Numbered from the stretch's first letter, positions 1 to 7,709 are shown. The stretch: 49,045 nt of DNA from CAZHAX01 sp964530325 (GCA_964530325.1 CAZHAX010000023.1:1-49045), one strand, 5' to 3'. The notes: generated from the sequence alone by a model not told the origin. Translations and numbers: made by a program.

Positions 1-20
1 CGAACTCCCCCTGGAGTACG

Positions 21-48
21 ATTATAGCACACCAGCCGCCGCACACAA
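21..48 (-). promoter_or_regulatory. minus-strand promoter reading out of the window
   Basis: Read on the minus strand there is a -10 TATAAT (21-26) with an extended TGc (27-29), a 16 bp spacer and a -35-like TTGTGT (43-48). It points to a gene to the left that is outside this window. The expected start of transcription is near position 14. Confidence 0.6.
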
Positions 49-227
49 AGCGTGCCTGTGTCGAAGCCCAATCGTCGCCGCGCACTGAAGGGCTCGATGC
101 CGGGAGCGCAAAGGTGTCGACTGGCGGCGGTGCGTAGGCGGGCGCAGCCGCGACGCTCCGATCACAAGCAGTCTCCTCTGCGGGAGCGTCCTGCTGGTGG
201 GTAGTAGGGCCGGCCCGTCGCCGGTCG

Positions 228-256
228 TTGACATGGAAAGTTATTCCTGGTATAAT
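228..256 (+). promoter_or_regulatory. perfect consensus sigma70-type promoter of the PadR gene
   Basis: TTGACA (228-233), a 17 bp spacer and TATAAT (251-256) match the consensus at all 12 positions. Transcription should start near 263. That rules out start codons at 197 and 233, which lie upstream of or inside the promoter, and supports the ATG at 305. The direct repeat ATATAC at 255-260 and 269-274 overlaps and follows the -10, where an autorepressor could bind; this last point is inference. Confidence 0.85.
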
Positions 257-304
257 ATACAAGCTGGGATATACGGACTAGATGTACTGGAGATATTGGC
301 AAGT

Positions 305-901
305 ATGTCTACGAGGCTGGTGATCCTGGGATTCCTGCGGCGGGCACCGCTGTACGGCTATCAGATCAAGCGCATGATCGAACAGGTCATGGGCGATTGG
401 ACGAGCATAGCCTTCGGCTCGATCTACTTCGCGTTGAAGAAGCTGGCCGAGGAGGGGTATGTGGAAAAGGTTGGCACGGAGAAGGAAGGCAGTCGCCCAT
501 CGCGCACCATCTACCAGATCACCGACGATGGGCGAGACGAATTCATGCGCCTGCTCCGCGAGGTCTGGGGAGACGTAGAGCAGCAGTACTTCACTTTCGA
601 TATCGGACTCACCTTCATCGATGCGCTCGAGCTCGATGAGGTCAAGAGCTACCTGAGGCGGCGAGTCGAGTGGCTGGAGCAGACCCTTGAGTACCTCGAC
701 CGGCATCAGGCCGAGACCCTGGCCGACGAGCACGTCCCCAGGCTGCTCGGGTCGGCCGTGTTCGATCATCATCGCCTGCACTACCGGGCGGAGCTCGAAT
801 GGACGGAGGCGCTGCTTGAGAGCGCGGAGGATGGCGAGCTTGAAGGGGAGCTTGGCTGGATGCGCAGAGCCCTGCAGGAGATGGGCAGGCAGTTCGCCTG
901 A
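305..901 (+). CDS. PadR-family transcriptional regulator
   Basis: This 198-residue protein starts with the PadR winged-helix DNA-binding domain (about residues 1-85). Typical features are the N-terminal helix MSTRLVILGFL, the LYGYQIKR turn, GSIYFALKKLAEEGYV in the recognition region and a wing around SRPSRTIYQIT. The C-terminal half (about 90-198) is helical and charged, as expected for the Vir_C-type dimerisation domain. PadR proteins are usually ligand-responsive repressors that control an adjacent membrane or stress gene and often themselves. The ATG at 305 follows GGAG (289-292) and lies about 40 nt after the predicted transcription start, so it is preferred over the longer frame. The downstream operon (1092-3330) is the obvious candidate target. 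The ligand cannot be predicted. Confidence 0.9.
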   Translation: MSTRLVILGFLRRAPLYGYQIKRMIEQVMGDWTSIAFGSIYFALKKLAEEGYVEKVGTEKEGSRPSRTIYQITDDGRDEFMRLLREVWGDVEQQYFTFDIGLTFIDALELDEVKSYLRRRVEWLEQTLEYLDRHQAETLADEHVPRLLGSAVFDHHRLHYRAELEWTEALLESAEDGELEGELGWMRRALQEMGRQFA

Positions 902-1091
902 TCCAGCCTGTCCGGCTTCGCTCGCTTTTCTTGGCTAGGTATTCTCGATTGCACATACCCCATAGAACATACAGCCAAGATGCCAGGTGGCGCTGTGCGA
1001 CCAGGCGCTGGGAGACCCATATGACCAGAAAAGCGTTCGATGCAGCGAATGTGACCAGCCGGGCCGCCGGCAGGCTGGATGGAGGGCAGCA

Positions 1092-1520
1092 GTGCCCAGG
1101 CTAGTCAAAGGCGCCAAATGGACCTACGGCTGGGTCATCGTGGGCACCCGGCTAGACCTGCCCATTCCGCCCGCGGCCTGGGCCGAGTTCGGCTTCGAGG
1201 AGGGGGGCCAGGCAGTCTTTCTCCGCGGAAGCAGCCGCTCCGGTGGCTTCTCTGTGAGCACGCCGAGGCTGTTGGACGGCATGTCCGAGCGGCTGGGCAG
1301 TGGAGCACCCACTCCGCTGGCGCCCGGGCGTTTCGGCGAATCCAGCGTGGTCGTGCCGCCACATATGGGCGTACGTCCGGGCGACCGGCTGCTGACGGCG
1401 CGCGGCAGCCGCTATGGGCTGGCCTTCGTCGCCAGGGGGCCGATCTACGATGAGGCCCTGGCCCACCCGGAACTAGACGTGTTTGCAGCGCAACAACAAG
1501 AGGAGGATATCGGATCATGA
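1092..1520 (+). CDS. small protein with two AbrB-like halves, hypothetical
   Basis: A 142-residue protein that I cannot assign to a named family. Two stretches resemble SpoVT/AbrB swapped-hairpin elements. The first is RLDLPIPPAAWAEFGFEEGG followed by a short strand and GGFSVSTPRL. The second is VVVPPHMGVRPGDRLL followed by YGLAFVARGP. This suggests a tandem AbrB-like fold in one chain, either a DNA-binding regulator or an antitoxin-like domain; that is inference. The GTG start at 1092 is chosen because GGAGGG (1081-1086) precedes it. The same frame stays open back to 987, but that extension is Cys/Arg-rich and does not look coding. Its stop overlaps the next start by 4 nt (ATGA), so it is probably translationally coupled to the membrane protein downstream. 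Confidence 0.65.
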   Translation: MPRLVKGAKWTYGWVIVGTRLDLPIPPAAWAEFGFEEGGQAVFLRGSSRSGGFSVSTPRLLDGMSERLGSGAPTPLAPGRFGESSVVVPPHMGVRPGDRLLTARGSRYGLAFVARGPIYDEALAHPELDVFAAQQQEEDIGS

Positions 1521-2332
1521 AGAATCAGAAGAACGTTCGAGTCGTGATCGCACTGGCGATCTACCTGGCCTTCACCCTGGCTTTCGGTGCGGCCAACCTG
1601 CTCAGCCACATCGGCGAGCGGGAGGGGACGCTGGAGACAATGGATCCGATCGCCGGAATGCTGATGGGTCTACTGGTGTTCCCCGTCTTCGGCCTCGCCC
1701 TGCCTCTCTGGCTGGCCAGGCGCTGGGGACTGGAGTTCTCGTTCTGGCCCCGTTCCAAGCGCTGGCCGCTTGCTGTTGCCGTCGTCGCCCTCTACGTGCT
1801 CCTCACGCAACAGCAGACTATCGAGAGCGTGGCGGGTATGGGCATCGCGCCGTTCGACTATCTCATCCACTTCACTTCATCCAGCCTGTTTCACATATCG
1901 TACTACCCACTTCTTGTCGGATTCGTGATGCCCGTGGTCCGCGATCGCTTCGGCCTGGCCGCCGGCCTGTTGGGCACTGCGGCCCTGTTCGCCCTCTTCC
2001 ACCTGGCCGGCTTCTACTACTTCGAGGCCGGAACCACGCTGCGGATGCAGGTGCTGCTCTTCGCCGCTTTCCTGGCCAGCCAGATCCTGTACCTATGGAC
2101 TGAGAGCCTGATCATGGTGGCGCTGGCGCACAGCGTGAACGGCAGCCTTGGTCTGGCAGTGAACGGGACGCTGTTCAACCAGGTGGACGAGATGCTGATA
2201 GTCACCGCCTTCCTGATGACAGGGCTGTTTGCCTACATGATCGTCTATGAGGTCCGCCATCGCGGCCGCCCTCGGCGGGCCGGATTCTGGCTGCAGACGA
2301 AGATAGACCGCGGGAGGAGCGAGGGATTGTGA
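1517..2332 (+). CDS. CPBP-like multi-pass membrane protein, degenerate active site
   Basis: A 271-residue integral membrane protein with about seven hydrophobic segments, beginning at residues 8-30. The second half resembles the CPBP (Abi/CaaX-processing) family: LFALFHLAGF matches the His-bearing second motif and ALAHSVNGSL the third. The first motif, normally EExxxR on a membrane helix, is absent; the aligned stretch reads YYPLLVGFVMPVVRDRFG. Known CPBP enzymes are intramembrane glutamate proteases needing that Glu pair, so this protein is probably not a standard protease. It overlaps the upstream gene by 4 nt, and its TGA overlaps the next GTG start. It is likely a membrane component of the PadR-linked operon. 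Confidence 0.7.
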   Translation: MKNQKNVRVVIALAIYLAFTLAFGAANLLSHIGEREGTLETMDPIAGMLMGLLVFPVFGLALPLWLARRWGLEFSFWPRSKRWPLAVAVVALYVLLTQQQTIESVAGMGIAPFDYLIHFTSSSLFHISYYPLLVGFVMPVVRDRFGLAAGLLGTAALFALFHLAGFYYFEAGTTLRMQVLLFAAFLASQILYLWTESLIMVALAHSVNGSLGLAVNGTLFNQVDEMLIVTAFLMTGLFAYMIVYEVRHRGRPRRAGFWLQTKIDRGRSEGL

Positions 2333-2460
2333 TCGGGGCGGATAGCTGGCGCCGTAGGGACGAGCGGCCAGGCCGAGCCGCTCGCCTCATCTGCATTCTC
2401 CTTGTCGTTGCAGCGGCGACGGGAATCTGGGCCTGGCTGTGGGCACGCCCGTCGCCGTGA
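2329..2460 (+). CDS. 43-residue single-pass membrane peptide
   Basis: A short reading frame of 43 codons starts at GTG 2329, overlapping the stop of the previous gene (GTGA). It follows a strong ribosome-binding site, GGGAGGAG (2312-2319), at a 9 nt spacing. The peptide has a charged, Arg-rich N-terminus (about residues 7-19) and one hydrophobic helix (LICILLVVAAATGIWAWLW, about 20-38). It ends 27 nt before the next gene, which has its own AGGAGGAGG site. Overlap, ribosome-binding site and membrane-helix composition together support a real small gene; homology cannot be checked here. It may be a small partner of the flanking CPBP-like proteins. Confidence 0.6.
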   Translation: MIGADSWRRRDERPGRAARLICILLVVAAATGIWAWLWARPSP

Positions 2461-2487
2461 GGTGTGTAGGACCACCAGGAGGAGGCA

Positions 2488-3330
2488 ATGGATCCACTGC
2501 TGATCGCGGCCGTTGTTGCCTTCATCGTCGCCCTCGTCGCTAGGAGAAAGGGCTCCCTCCGGCTCCACTGGCGGCCCACCCGCGATACGTGGGTGGCTAT
2601 AGGCGCCGGTCTGGCGGCCTTCGCCATCAGCTCGCTGCTGCTTCTGTTCGACGGCTGGACCCCCGCCGCGCAGGCTATCATGTATGGGCCGCTCTACCTC
2701 GGCTGCGGCGTCCTGATTCCCTGGGGCTACACACTGCTCGCCGAGCGGAAGGGACCCTCTGCGCTGGGCCTGAGGCGCCAGAAATGGGCCTCCAGCCTGG
2801 CGATCAGCCTTCTCCTGGCCGCCATGTTCCTCCCGATTCTAGTCTCCGAGGGAGACCTGGGAGAGATCGGCTGGGACGTGGTGGCCAGGGCTTCATTCGT
2901 CCTCACGGGTGCCGGAGGGCTGTTCGAGATCTTCCTATACTACGGATTCATCCACCTCCGGCTGGAGAAGGCCTTTGGGCTGATACCGGCGATCCTGCTC
3001 TCGTCTGCCCTATACGTTCTCTGGCACGTCGGAACGCAGCTGCCGATGGAGGCTGATCCTTTCGCGGCGCTGTGGAAGCTCTATCTGGTGGGGTTGATGA
3101 GCCAGTCGGTCTTCAGCCTAACGCGCAACCTGCTGATCATCTGGCCCATCTTCGCTGCGGTTGGCGTAATGCTCGATTTCGCTGTTAACATCGATGCGGT
3201 CGAGCCGGTAAGCCGGGAGTTCCCCTGGGCGCTGGGCACGGTGGTGTCGATGGTCGTGTGCGGCATTGCCCTCTGGCTGATGGCCCGCAGGACGGCGGCT
3301 GGCGAGCGCGGCTCAGCGCGGCGGCGTTGA
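2488..3330 (+). CDS. CPBP-like intramembrane protein
   Basis: A 280-residue protein with about eight hydrophobic segments. Residues around 147-185 (LFEIFLYYGFIHLRLEKAFG and then ALYVLWHVGT) follow the CPBP layout: a membrane-helix Glu, a downstream Arg and a His-containing second motif. Only one Glu is present instead of the usual EE pair, and the third motif (NLLIIWPIFAA) lacks the usual His. It is therefore a divergent family member. The start ATG follows AGGAGGAGG (2477-2485). Family members act in protein maturation, bacteriocin immunity or signalling at the membrane; the role here is unknown. It is the last gene of the operon starting at 1092. Confidence 0.75.
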   Translation: MDPLLIAAVVAFIVALVARRKGSLRLHWRPTRDTWVAIGAGLAAFAISSLLLLFDGWTPAAQAIMYGPLYLGCGVLIPWGYTLLAERKGPSALGLRRQKWASSLAISLLLAAMFLPILVSEGDLGEIGWDVVARASFVLTGAGGLFEIFLYYGFIHLRLEKAFGLIPAILLSSALYVLWHVGTQLPMEADPFAALWKLYLVGLMSQSVFSLTRNLLIIWPIFAAVGVMLDFAVNIDAVEPVSREFPWALGTVVSMVVCGIALWLMARRTAAGERGSARRR

Positions 3331-3354
3331 CAGCGGGCCGCGCGCCCGTATAAT
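3327..3354 (+). promoter_or_regulatory. consensus promoter immediately before mutM
   Basis: TTGACA (3327-3332), a 16 bp spacer and TATAAT (3349-3354). The -35 overlaps the stop codon of the preceding gene. Transcription should begin at about 3361, essentially at the GTG start codon at 3362, so the mutM message is predicted to be leaderless. Confidence 0.8.
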
Positions 3355-3361
3355 CCTCGCT

Positions 3362-4186
3362 GTGCCTGAGCTACCTGAGGTCGAGACGCTAGCTCGCGGG
3401 CTTCGGTCTTCGCTCGTCGACCGCACCTTCGTGGCGGTCGACGTGCGCTGGGAGGGCTGCCTCTCCCCGGCGGACAGGGGCGCGTTCGCCCGGCGGCTGA
3501 CGGGACAGACTGTGCTCGCCATCGGTAGGAGGGGTAAGTGGCTCAGAATGACACTCAGCGGCGGCGACACGCTGCTCCTCCACCCCAGGATGACCGGACA
3601 GGTCCTGCTGAGCGAGGAGCCGATCGAGGACGAGCGGCACGTACGGGCGGTCTTCTCGCTCGACGACGGGAGCAAGCTCGCATTCGTGGACATGCGGAAG
3701 TTCGGGCGGGTCTGCCTGGTAGAAGACCCCGATATCATCCTCTCGGAGCTGGGCCCTGAGCCCCTCGCGGATGATTTCACGGCTGCCAGCCTTCAGGCTA
3801 TGCTGGCCGCCAGGCGCGGGCGGATCAAGCCTCTGCTGCTCGACCAGCGCTTCCTGGCCGGGCTGGGCAACATCTACGCAGACGAGGCGCTCTGGCGGGC
3901 CCGCATCAACCCTCTCCGCACTGCGAACACACTCACCGCTAAGGAGGTCAGACGCCTGCACCGGGCGATCCGTTCCGTGCTGCGGGCGGCCATCGCCAGA
4001 GGGGGCACGACGCTATCGGACGAGACATTCCGTCAGGTCGACGGCGAGCCGGGCGGATTCTCAATCGAGCTCGCCGCCTACGGCCGTGGGGGAGAGGCCT
4101 GCAGCAGGTGCCGGTCGACCATAGAGCGGATCAGGCTGGGCGGCCGTTCCACCCACTACTGTCCTTCCTGCCAGCCGGAACCCTGA
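3362..4186 (+). CDS. mutM: formamidopyrimidine-DNA glycosylase (Fpg/MutM)
   Basis: A 274-residue bifunctional DNA glycosylase/AP lyase that excises 8-oxoguanine and formamidopyrimidines in base excision repair. The N-terminus MPELPEVET carries the catalytic Pro2 (which must be exposed by Met removal) and Glu3; Lys59 (GRRGKW) is the conserved base-recognition lysine. The helix-two-turn-helix region contains FLAGLGNIYADE. The C-terminus is the family zinc finger, with Cys247, Cys250, Cys267 and Cys270 around GGRSTHYCPSC. Length is normal for the family. The start is GTG at 3362: it gives the invariant N-terminus and coincides with the predicted transcription start. No Shine-Dalgarno sequence lies in the few bases between promoter and start. 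Confidence 0.97.
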   Translation: MPELPEVETLARGLRSSLVDRTFVAVDVRWEGCLSPADRGAFARRLTGQTVLAIGRRGKWLRMTLSGGDTLLLHPRMTGQVLLSEEPIEDERHVRAVFSLDDGSKLAFVDMRKFGRVCLVEDPDIILSELGPEPLADDFTAASLQAMLAARRGRIKPLLLDQRFLAGLGNIYADEALWRARINPLRTANTLTAKEVRRLHRAIRSVLRAAIARGGTTLSDETFRQVDGEPGGFSIELAAYGRGGEACSRCRSTIERIRLGGRSTHYCPSCQPEP

Positions 4187-4210
4187 GCGGCGGCTGCAAC
4201 GTCTGTTCTA

Positions 4211-4239
4211 TTGACAGCACGCCGATTGTCGCGTAGCAT
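4211..4239 (+). promoter_or_regulatory. promoter in the mutM downstream intergenic region
   Basis: TTGACA (4211-4216), a 17 bp spacer and TAGCAT (4234-4239). It lies just after mutM and points toward the converging ATPase gene, where no convincing protein gene follows. Transcription would start near 4246, at the first of several hairpins. Confidence 0.6.
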
Positions 4240-4245
4240 GGTCAT

Positions 4246-4423
4246 GGGGACAAACAGTTGCCCCGGACCGGACCGGCCTCGCCAGCAAGAGGCGCATCTC
4301 AGTCAGTCCCCCGGGAGATACTACTGAGAGCGCGGATCAGGCGGAGCATCCGTCTTAAGAAGCGAGGTTCGCCGGGGGGTACGGGGCGATTGAGGTGCAG
4401 CGGCACGCTAGTGGCCGCTGCAC
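4246..4423 (+). ncRNA. candidate structured small RNA
   Basis: The stretch between mutM and the converging ATPase gene contains, in order: a hairpin at 4246-4264 (GGGG, bulged A, CAA, pairing with TTGCCCC); one at 4276-4293 (GCCTC/GAGGC); a 7 bp stem 4297-4303/4323-4329 enclosing a CCC/GGG element; and a perfect 10 bp stem at 4395-4404/4414-4423. A promoter sits just upstream. It matches no RNA family I recognise. The only frames are a 27-codon ATG frame at 4244-4327 and a low-complexity one at 4258, neither convincing. A transcribed RNA of about 180 nt is inferred, not shown. The alternative is an untranslated spacer with a terminator. Confidence 0.4.
4395..4423. terminator. 10 bp perfect inverted repeat between convergent genes
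   Basis: GTGCAGCGGC (4395-4404) and GCCGCTGCAC (4414-4423) are exact reverse complements around a 9 nt loop. The repeat lies between mutM (plus) and the ATPase gene (minus), so it could terminate transcription from both sides. There is no T-tract on either side, so intrinsic termination would be weak or factor-assisted. Confidence 0.5.
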
Positions 4424-4481
4424 TACCTTGTGAGGGAAGAGAGCGGGGGGCTGATCTAGGGCGCAGGCAGGGCCCAGCCGC

Positions 4482-6275
4482 TCAAGCGGCCGCCTCGTCC
4501 CCCTCAGGGCCCCGCCCGCTGGGATGGGCAGCGTCGCCGGCCTCTGCGGGGGCAGCAGCGGGCTTCTCCGGTTGGGATACGTAGCTGATGTGGTGCAGGA
4601 TGTAGCCCACGCCCGGCCTCGTCTCCAGATAGGTCGGACTGCGGCCGCTTTCGCCCAGCTTCTTCCGCAGCCGGTAGACCGCGGCGTCGATACTAGCTTC
4701 TCCGTGCTCCCTAGCCAACACTTTGGCCAGCTCCTCTTTGGAGACTATCTCTCCCGTCCTCGCCCCCAGCTGGACCAGCACGTCGTACTCCAGACGAGAG
4801 AGTCGCAGCTCGCGCTCGCCCAGGTAGACCCGACCGCGGGTCTCATCGACAAGGATGGCGGGAACGTCGCCGCGGGCCTGGGCCACCGCTCGGGCAAGGG
4901 CGAACTTGGCCCCCTCCTGGTCCAGCTCGTGGGCTCTCTTAAGCTCTGCTACCGCTTCCTCTACTTGACCTAGCTCCAGCAGTGTCTCGCCCAGGTATAG
5001 GCGTGCCCGGAAGTGGTGCGGGTAGGCCTCCAGCGCGTCCCGGAAGTAGCGGGCCGCATTCTCCCATTGCCTCCGCCTGAAGAACTCCCGCCCCAGCTCG
5101 TACTGCCGCTCCGCCATCGGCTCGACTTGGTCCAGCTCGTCCTTGACCTCACTCAGCGGCCTGTTCTCGCTGACCCAGCGCCGGAACAGCTCGACCTCGA
5201 AACGGTGTTCGCCCCCCTCCGTCACCTGGAGCACGCGGCGCCGCACGAGCTGCTTGGGCGCCAACTCCACTTCCCTGGTGCGCAATCGGGCGGCGTAGGT
5301 GGAGAGAATGTCGATCACTCCCTCGTCGCTCAGGCTCTCTCCCTCGCCCACACTCTCGGCCAGGCCGGAGATGTAGACTCGCTCCGGAGGCGTGAGTCCA
5401 TTCCACAGCCAGAGCAGCGCCTGCTCGCCCGCCTCCAGAGCGTCGGCCAGGGCGGCCTCTACCTCTTGGCGACCGACGAGGGGCGGTTCCGCCGGGCCAT
5501 TCCTGTGGACGCGTTCCCATATCCGCTGGCACAGCAGCTGGGTCAGATACGGGTGGCAGTTGGTGAGGCCGACGACGCGGTCGATGGCGGCGTCTGAGAA
5601 GCGCAGCGAGCCATTCTCCTCCGCCTGGCGGATTAGCGCTTCGGCGCTTTCACGATCCAGCACCCATACCTCGCGGGCCAGAGAGGTCTTGAACGTGGCT
5701 GTGAAGTTGAGCGAGAGGTCATCCGCCCTGCGGCCGACGACGAAGACGAAGGCCAGGCGGCTGGCCTCCGCCATTGCCCGGCGCAGGAAGGGGAACATCG
5801 TCCGGCTGGCGGCCGTCTCCGGCAGACCCTGCTCGCCGACGCGGTCTAGCGTATCGAACTCGTCGAGCAGCAGCACGGGCCTGGAGCCTGGGCTGACCGC
5901 GCGGAACAGCTGGGGGATGAAGACCTGGGAGAAGTAACGTCCGCTGTCGTCGAAGAACTCGAGCCTGGGGGCTGCCATTCCAGCCTGCTCGGCCACGGTG
6001 TCGGCCAGATCCGCCAGGACGTGGGCCAGGGGGCGAGAGGCCTGGTCCTGAAGGTCGAAATAAACGGGCAGGAAGCGGTCACGCGGCAGCGTCCGCCGGA
6101 TCTGCATCAGCAGAGAAGTCTTGCCGATGCGGCGCTGGCCATAGAGGACAAGCGAGTTGGTGGCTGGGTTGGAGAGCTCGCTCTGTACCCACTGGAGTGT
6201 GTCTTGCCGGCCGAAGAAGCCTCTTCCGCCCAGCAGTGCGGCGCCTGCTACGTATGGATTGACCGCGTTGAGCAT
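4482..6275 (-). CDS. AAA-type ATPase with TPRs and OmpR-like winged helix
   Basis: A 597-residue three-part protein. Residues about 15-370 form a P-loop ATPase: Walker A GQRRIGKTS at 46-54, Walker B LLLDEFD ending near 141, then a helical lid. Residues about 386-460 are two TPR-like helical pairs (QYELGREFFRRRQWENAARYF and following). Residues about 473-562 are an OmpR/PhoB-type winged helix (LSRLEYDVLVQL, YRLRKKLGE, TRPGVGYIL). The last 35 residues are Ala/Pro/Glu-rich. The build is that of a STAND-like signal-transduction ATPase that could bind DNA. The ATG at 6275 is used because the upstream gene ends 2 nt before it; the longer frame would run 237 nt into that gene. It is the second gene of the minus-strand pair. 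Confidence 0.85.
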   Translation of the reverse strand: MLNAVNPYVAGAALLGGRGFFGRQDTLQWVQSELSNPATNSLVLYGQRRIGKTSLLMQIRRTLPRDRFLPVYFDLQDQASRPLAHVLADLADTVAEQAGMAAPRLEFFDDSGRYFSQVFIPQLFRAVSPGSRPVLLLDEFDTLDRVGEQGLPETAASRTMFPFLRRAMAEASRLAFVFVVGRRADDLSLNFTATFKTSLAREVWVLDRESAEALIRQAEENGSLRFSDAAIDRVVGLTNCHPYLTQLLCQRIWERVHRNGPAEPPLVGRQEVEAALADALEAGEQALLWLWNGLTPPERVYISGLAESVGEGESLSDEGVIDILSTYAARLRTREVELAPKQLVRRRVLQVTEGGEHRFEVELFRRWVSENRPLSEVKDELDQVEPMAERQYELGREFFRRRQWENAARYFRDALEAYPHHFRARLYLGETLLELGQVEEAVAELKRAHELDQEGAKFALARAVAQARGDVPAILVDETRGRVYLGERELRLSRLEYDVLVQLGARTGEIVSKEELAKVLAREHGEASIDAAVYRLRKKLGESGRSPTYLETRPGVGYILHHISYVSQPEKPAAAPAEAGDAAHPSGRGPEGDEAAA

Positions 6276-6277
6276 GG

Positions 6278-7585
6278 TCACTTCTTCTTCAGCAACTGGG
6301 CGAAGAGCGACTGGGCCAGAGCACCCACTCCACGGGCGGCCCAGCCGGGCGCGTTGCGCACAGCCTCGACCAGGCCGTCCCACTGCTGCTGTGTCAGAAC
6401 GAAGCGGTAGCGCTTGTTGTTCAGCCACTCCTCGTAGCCAGCCACCCGGCGGGCCTCGGCGATGATCACGTCGCGCACCCACCATGTGAAGGCCTGTGCC
6501 CCGGTCGTCCACTGCTCTCCGCGCCAGAGGAGGCCGTGCTGCCAGTCGAACTTCCAGCCCTCGCCGACGCGCTCCGCCAGACCCCGGTCGGCCAGCTTCC
6601 GCAGTTCCGGGCCGAAGGCATCCACCTTCTCGATCTCGCCGTAGGCGAAGCTCTGACCGAGAGCCTGACCTCCCAGCTCCATCAGGCTCAGGATCACCGC
6701 CGTCGTCCGCGTCCGGTCGTCAAGCGTCCGCCACAGGTCGTCGAAGTGGAAGGTTATCCGCTCGAAGAAACGCTCCGCGCTCCTGGCCTGTCTGTCGTTG
6801 CCCTTCGTCTCGGCGAGCGCTGCAGCCATAGCCTGCAGTAGGAAAGGGTGGCGCCCGGCTACGCGTCGTACGAACCGGCGGTCGTCCTGCGAGAACTCCT
6901 CCCCCGCCAGGTCGAGCAGCCTGCCTACGGCCACCTCGTCGAAGGGTCGCAGCCGCATCTCGATCATGTTGTTGAAGAAAGGCGAGCCGGCCTCCAGAAG
7001 GCCCCGGCCGCACTCGTTCATCTCCACCACCGACATGCGGCTCGTAGTCACGATCGCCAGCCCGCCCGTCCGTGTGGCCAGAGACCGTAGCAGAGCGAAG
7101 AAGGCGGGGTGCTGGAAGTTGGGGTGTACCAGGAGATGCTCGAACTCGTCCAGCAGAAGGAAGAGACTCCAGCCAGCTCGACCCAGGGCGTTGAATAGCC
7201 GCTCCAACGGCCGCCGACCGTAGTCGGCCAGCGCGGCCCCGCTGAGTTCCTGAGTGAGCGGCACCGTATCGGCAACTGCGCGCAGTGGCTCCAGTGCCTC
7301 CTGCCAGAAGGCCTCGGGAGTGAATCCTGTGCCGATGGGGTGCAGGTCCATGAGGCAGGTGATTGCCCGCTGCGCCTCATCGCCCAGGTAGGCCTGCCTC
7401 GTTTCCTCGTCAGCGACCTTGAGGAGCAGGGAGCTCTTGCCAATGTGGGGCTCTCCGACCACGGCCGTGGATTCACAGTGGCGAAGCCGGTTGAAGACGG
7501 TGCGCAGGTCGCCCTTCCGATCCAGGAACTCGCTGGGCCGAACGGGGCGCCCGTAGATAAACGCTCGCGAGGCGGCTGCGGCCAT
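6278..7585 (-). CDS. P-loop ATPase, related to the neighbouring ATPase
   Basis: A 435-residue ATP-binding protein with Walker A GEPHIGKSS (about residues 44-52) and Walker B LFLLLDEFEHL (about 141-151). A sensor-like VTTSR follows, then a helical region ending in a Lys-rich tail (LLKKK). Walker spacing and the LLLDEF core match the ATPase just downstream (4482-6275), so the two are probably ancient paralogues. This one lacks the TPR and winged-helix parts. Start: the ATG at 7585 has AGGGA six bases upstream; a GTG two codons earlier (7591) is possible. It is the promoter-proximal gene of the pair and diverges from the giant pentapeptide-repeat gene. Substrate and partner are unknown. Confidence 0.8.
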   Translation of the reverse strand: MAAAASRAFIYGRPVRPSEFLDRKGDLRTVFNRLRHCESTAVVGEPHIGKSSLLLKVADEETRQAYLGDEAQRAITCLMDLHPIGTGFTPEAFWQEALEPLRAVADTVPLTQELSGAALADYGRRPLERLFNALGRAGWSLFLLLDEFEHLLVHPNFQHPAFFALLRSLATRTGGLAIVTTSRMSVVEMNECGRGLLEAGSPFFNNMIEMRLRPFDEVAVGRLLDLAGEEFSQDDRRFVRRVAGRHPFLLQAMAAALAETKGNDRQARSAERFFERITFHFDDLWRTLDDRTRTTAVILSLMELGGQALGQSFAYGEIEKVDAFGPELRKLADRGLAERVGEGWKFDWQHGLLWRGEQWTTGAQAFTWWVRDVIIAEARRVAGYEEWLNNKRYRFVLTQQQWDGLVEAVRNAPGWAARGVGALAQSLFAQLLKKK

Positions 7586-7700
7586 GGTCACTCCCTTGCA
7601 GCGAAGAAGGGCAACGCTGCCCTATCGCCCGCTCGACGCGGCTGTGCCTGCCGGCTGCTGCCTGCGGCGGCGCACCCGACCTGCTGCCGCTTGATCGCTG

Positions 7701-7709
7701 ATTATAGCA
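7701..7709 (-). promoter_or_regulatory. extended -10 promoter for the ATPase pair
   Basis: On the minus strand TGcTATAAT occupies 7701-7709, a perfect -10 with the extended TGn. The -35 region is poor (TTGTGC at a 16 bp spacing), as is common with extended -10 promoters. Transcription would start near 7694 and run into the ATPase genes. Confidence 0.6.

Noticed and set aside
197..304. 36-residue N-terminal extension of the PadR protein
   Set aside because: It covers the consensus promoter at 228-256, so it would lie upstream of the transcription start.
4258..4584. 108-codon plus-strand frame after mutM
   Set aside because: Runs into the ATPase gene on the other strand, low-complexity translation and no ribosome-binding site; the region fits an RNA or spacer better.
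5013..5597. 194-codon plus-strand frame inside the ATPase gene
   Set aside because: Antisense to a clear AAA/TPR/winged-helix protein; no domain features of its own.
6276..6512. 79-residue N-terminal extension of the TPR/winged-helix ATPase
   Set aside because: It would overlap the end of the upstream ATPase gene; the family-like start MLNAVNPYV at 6275 fits better.
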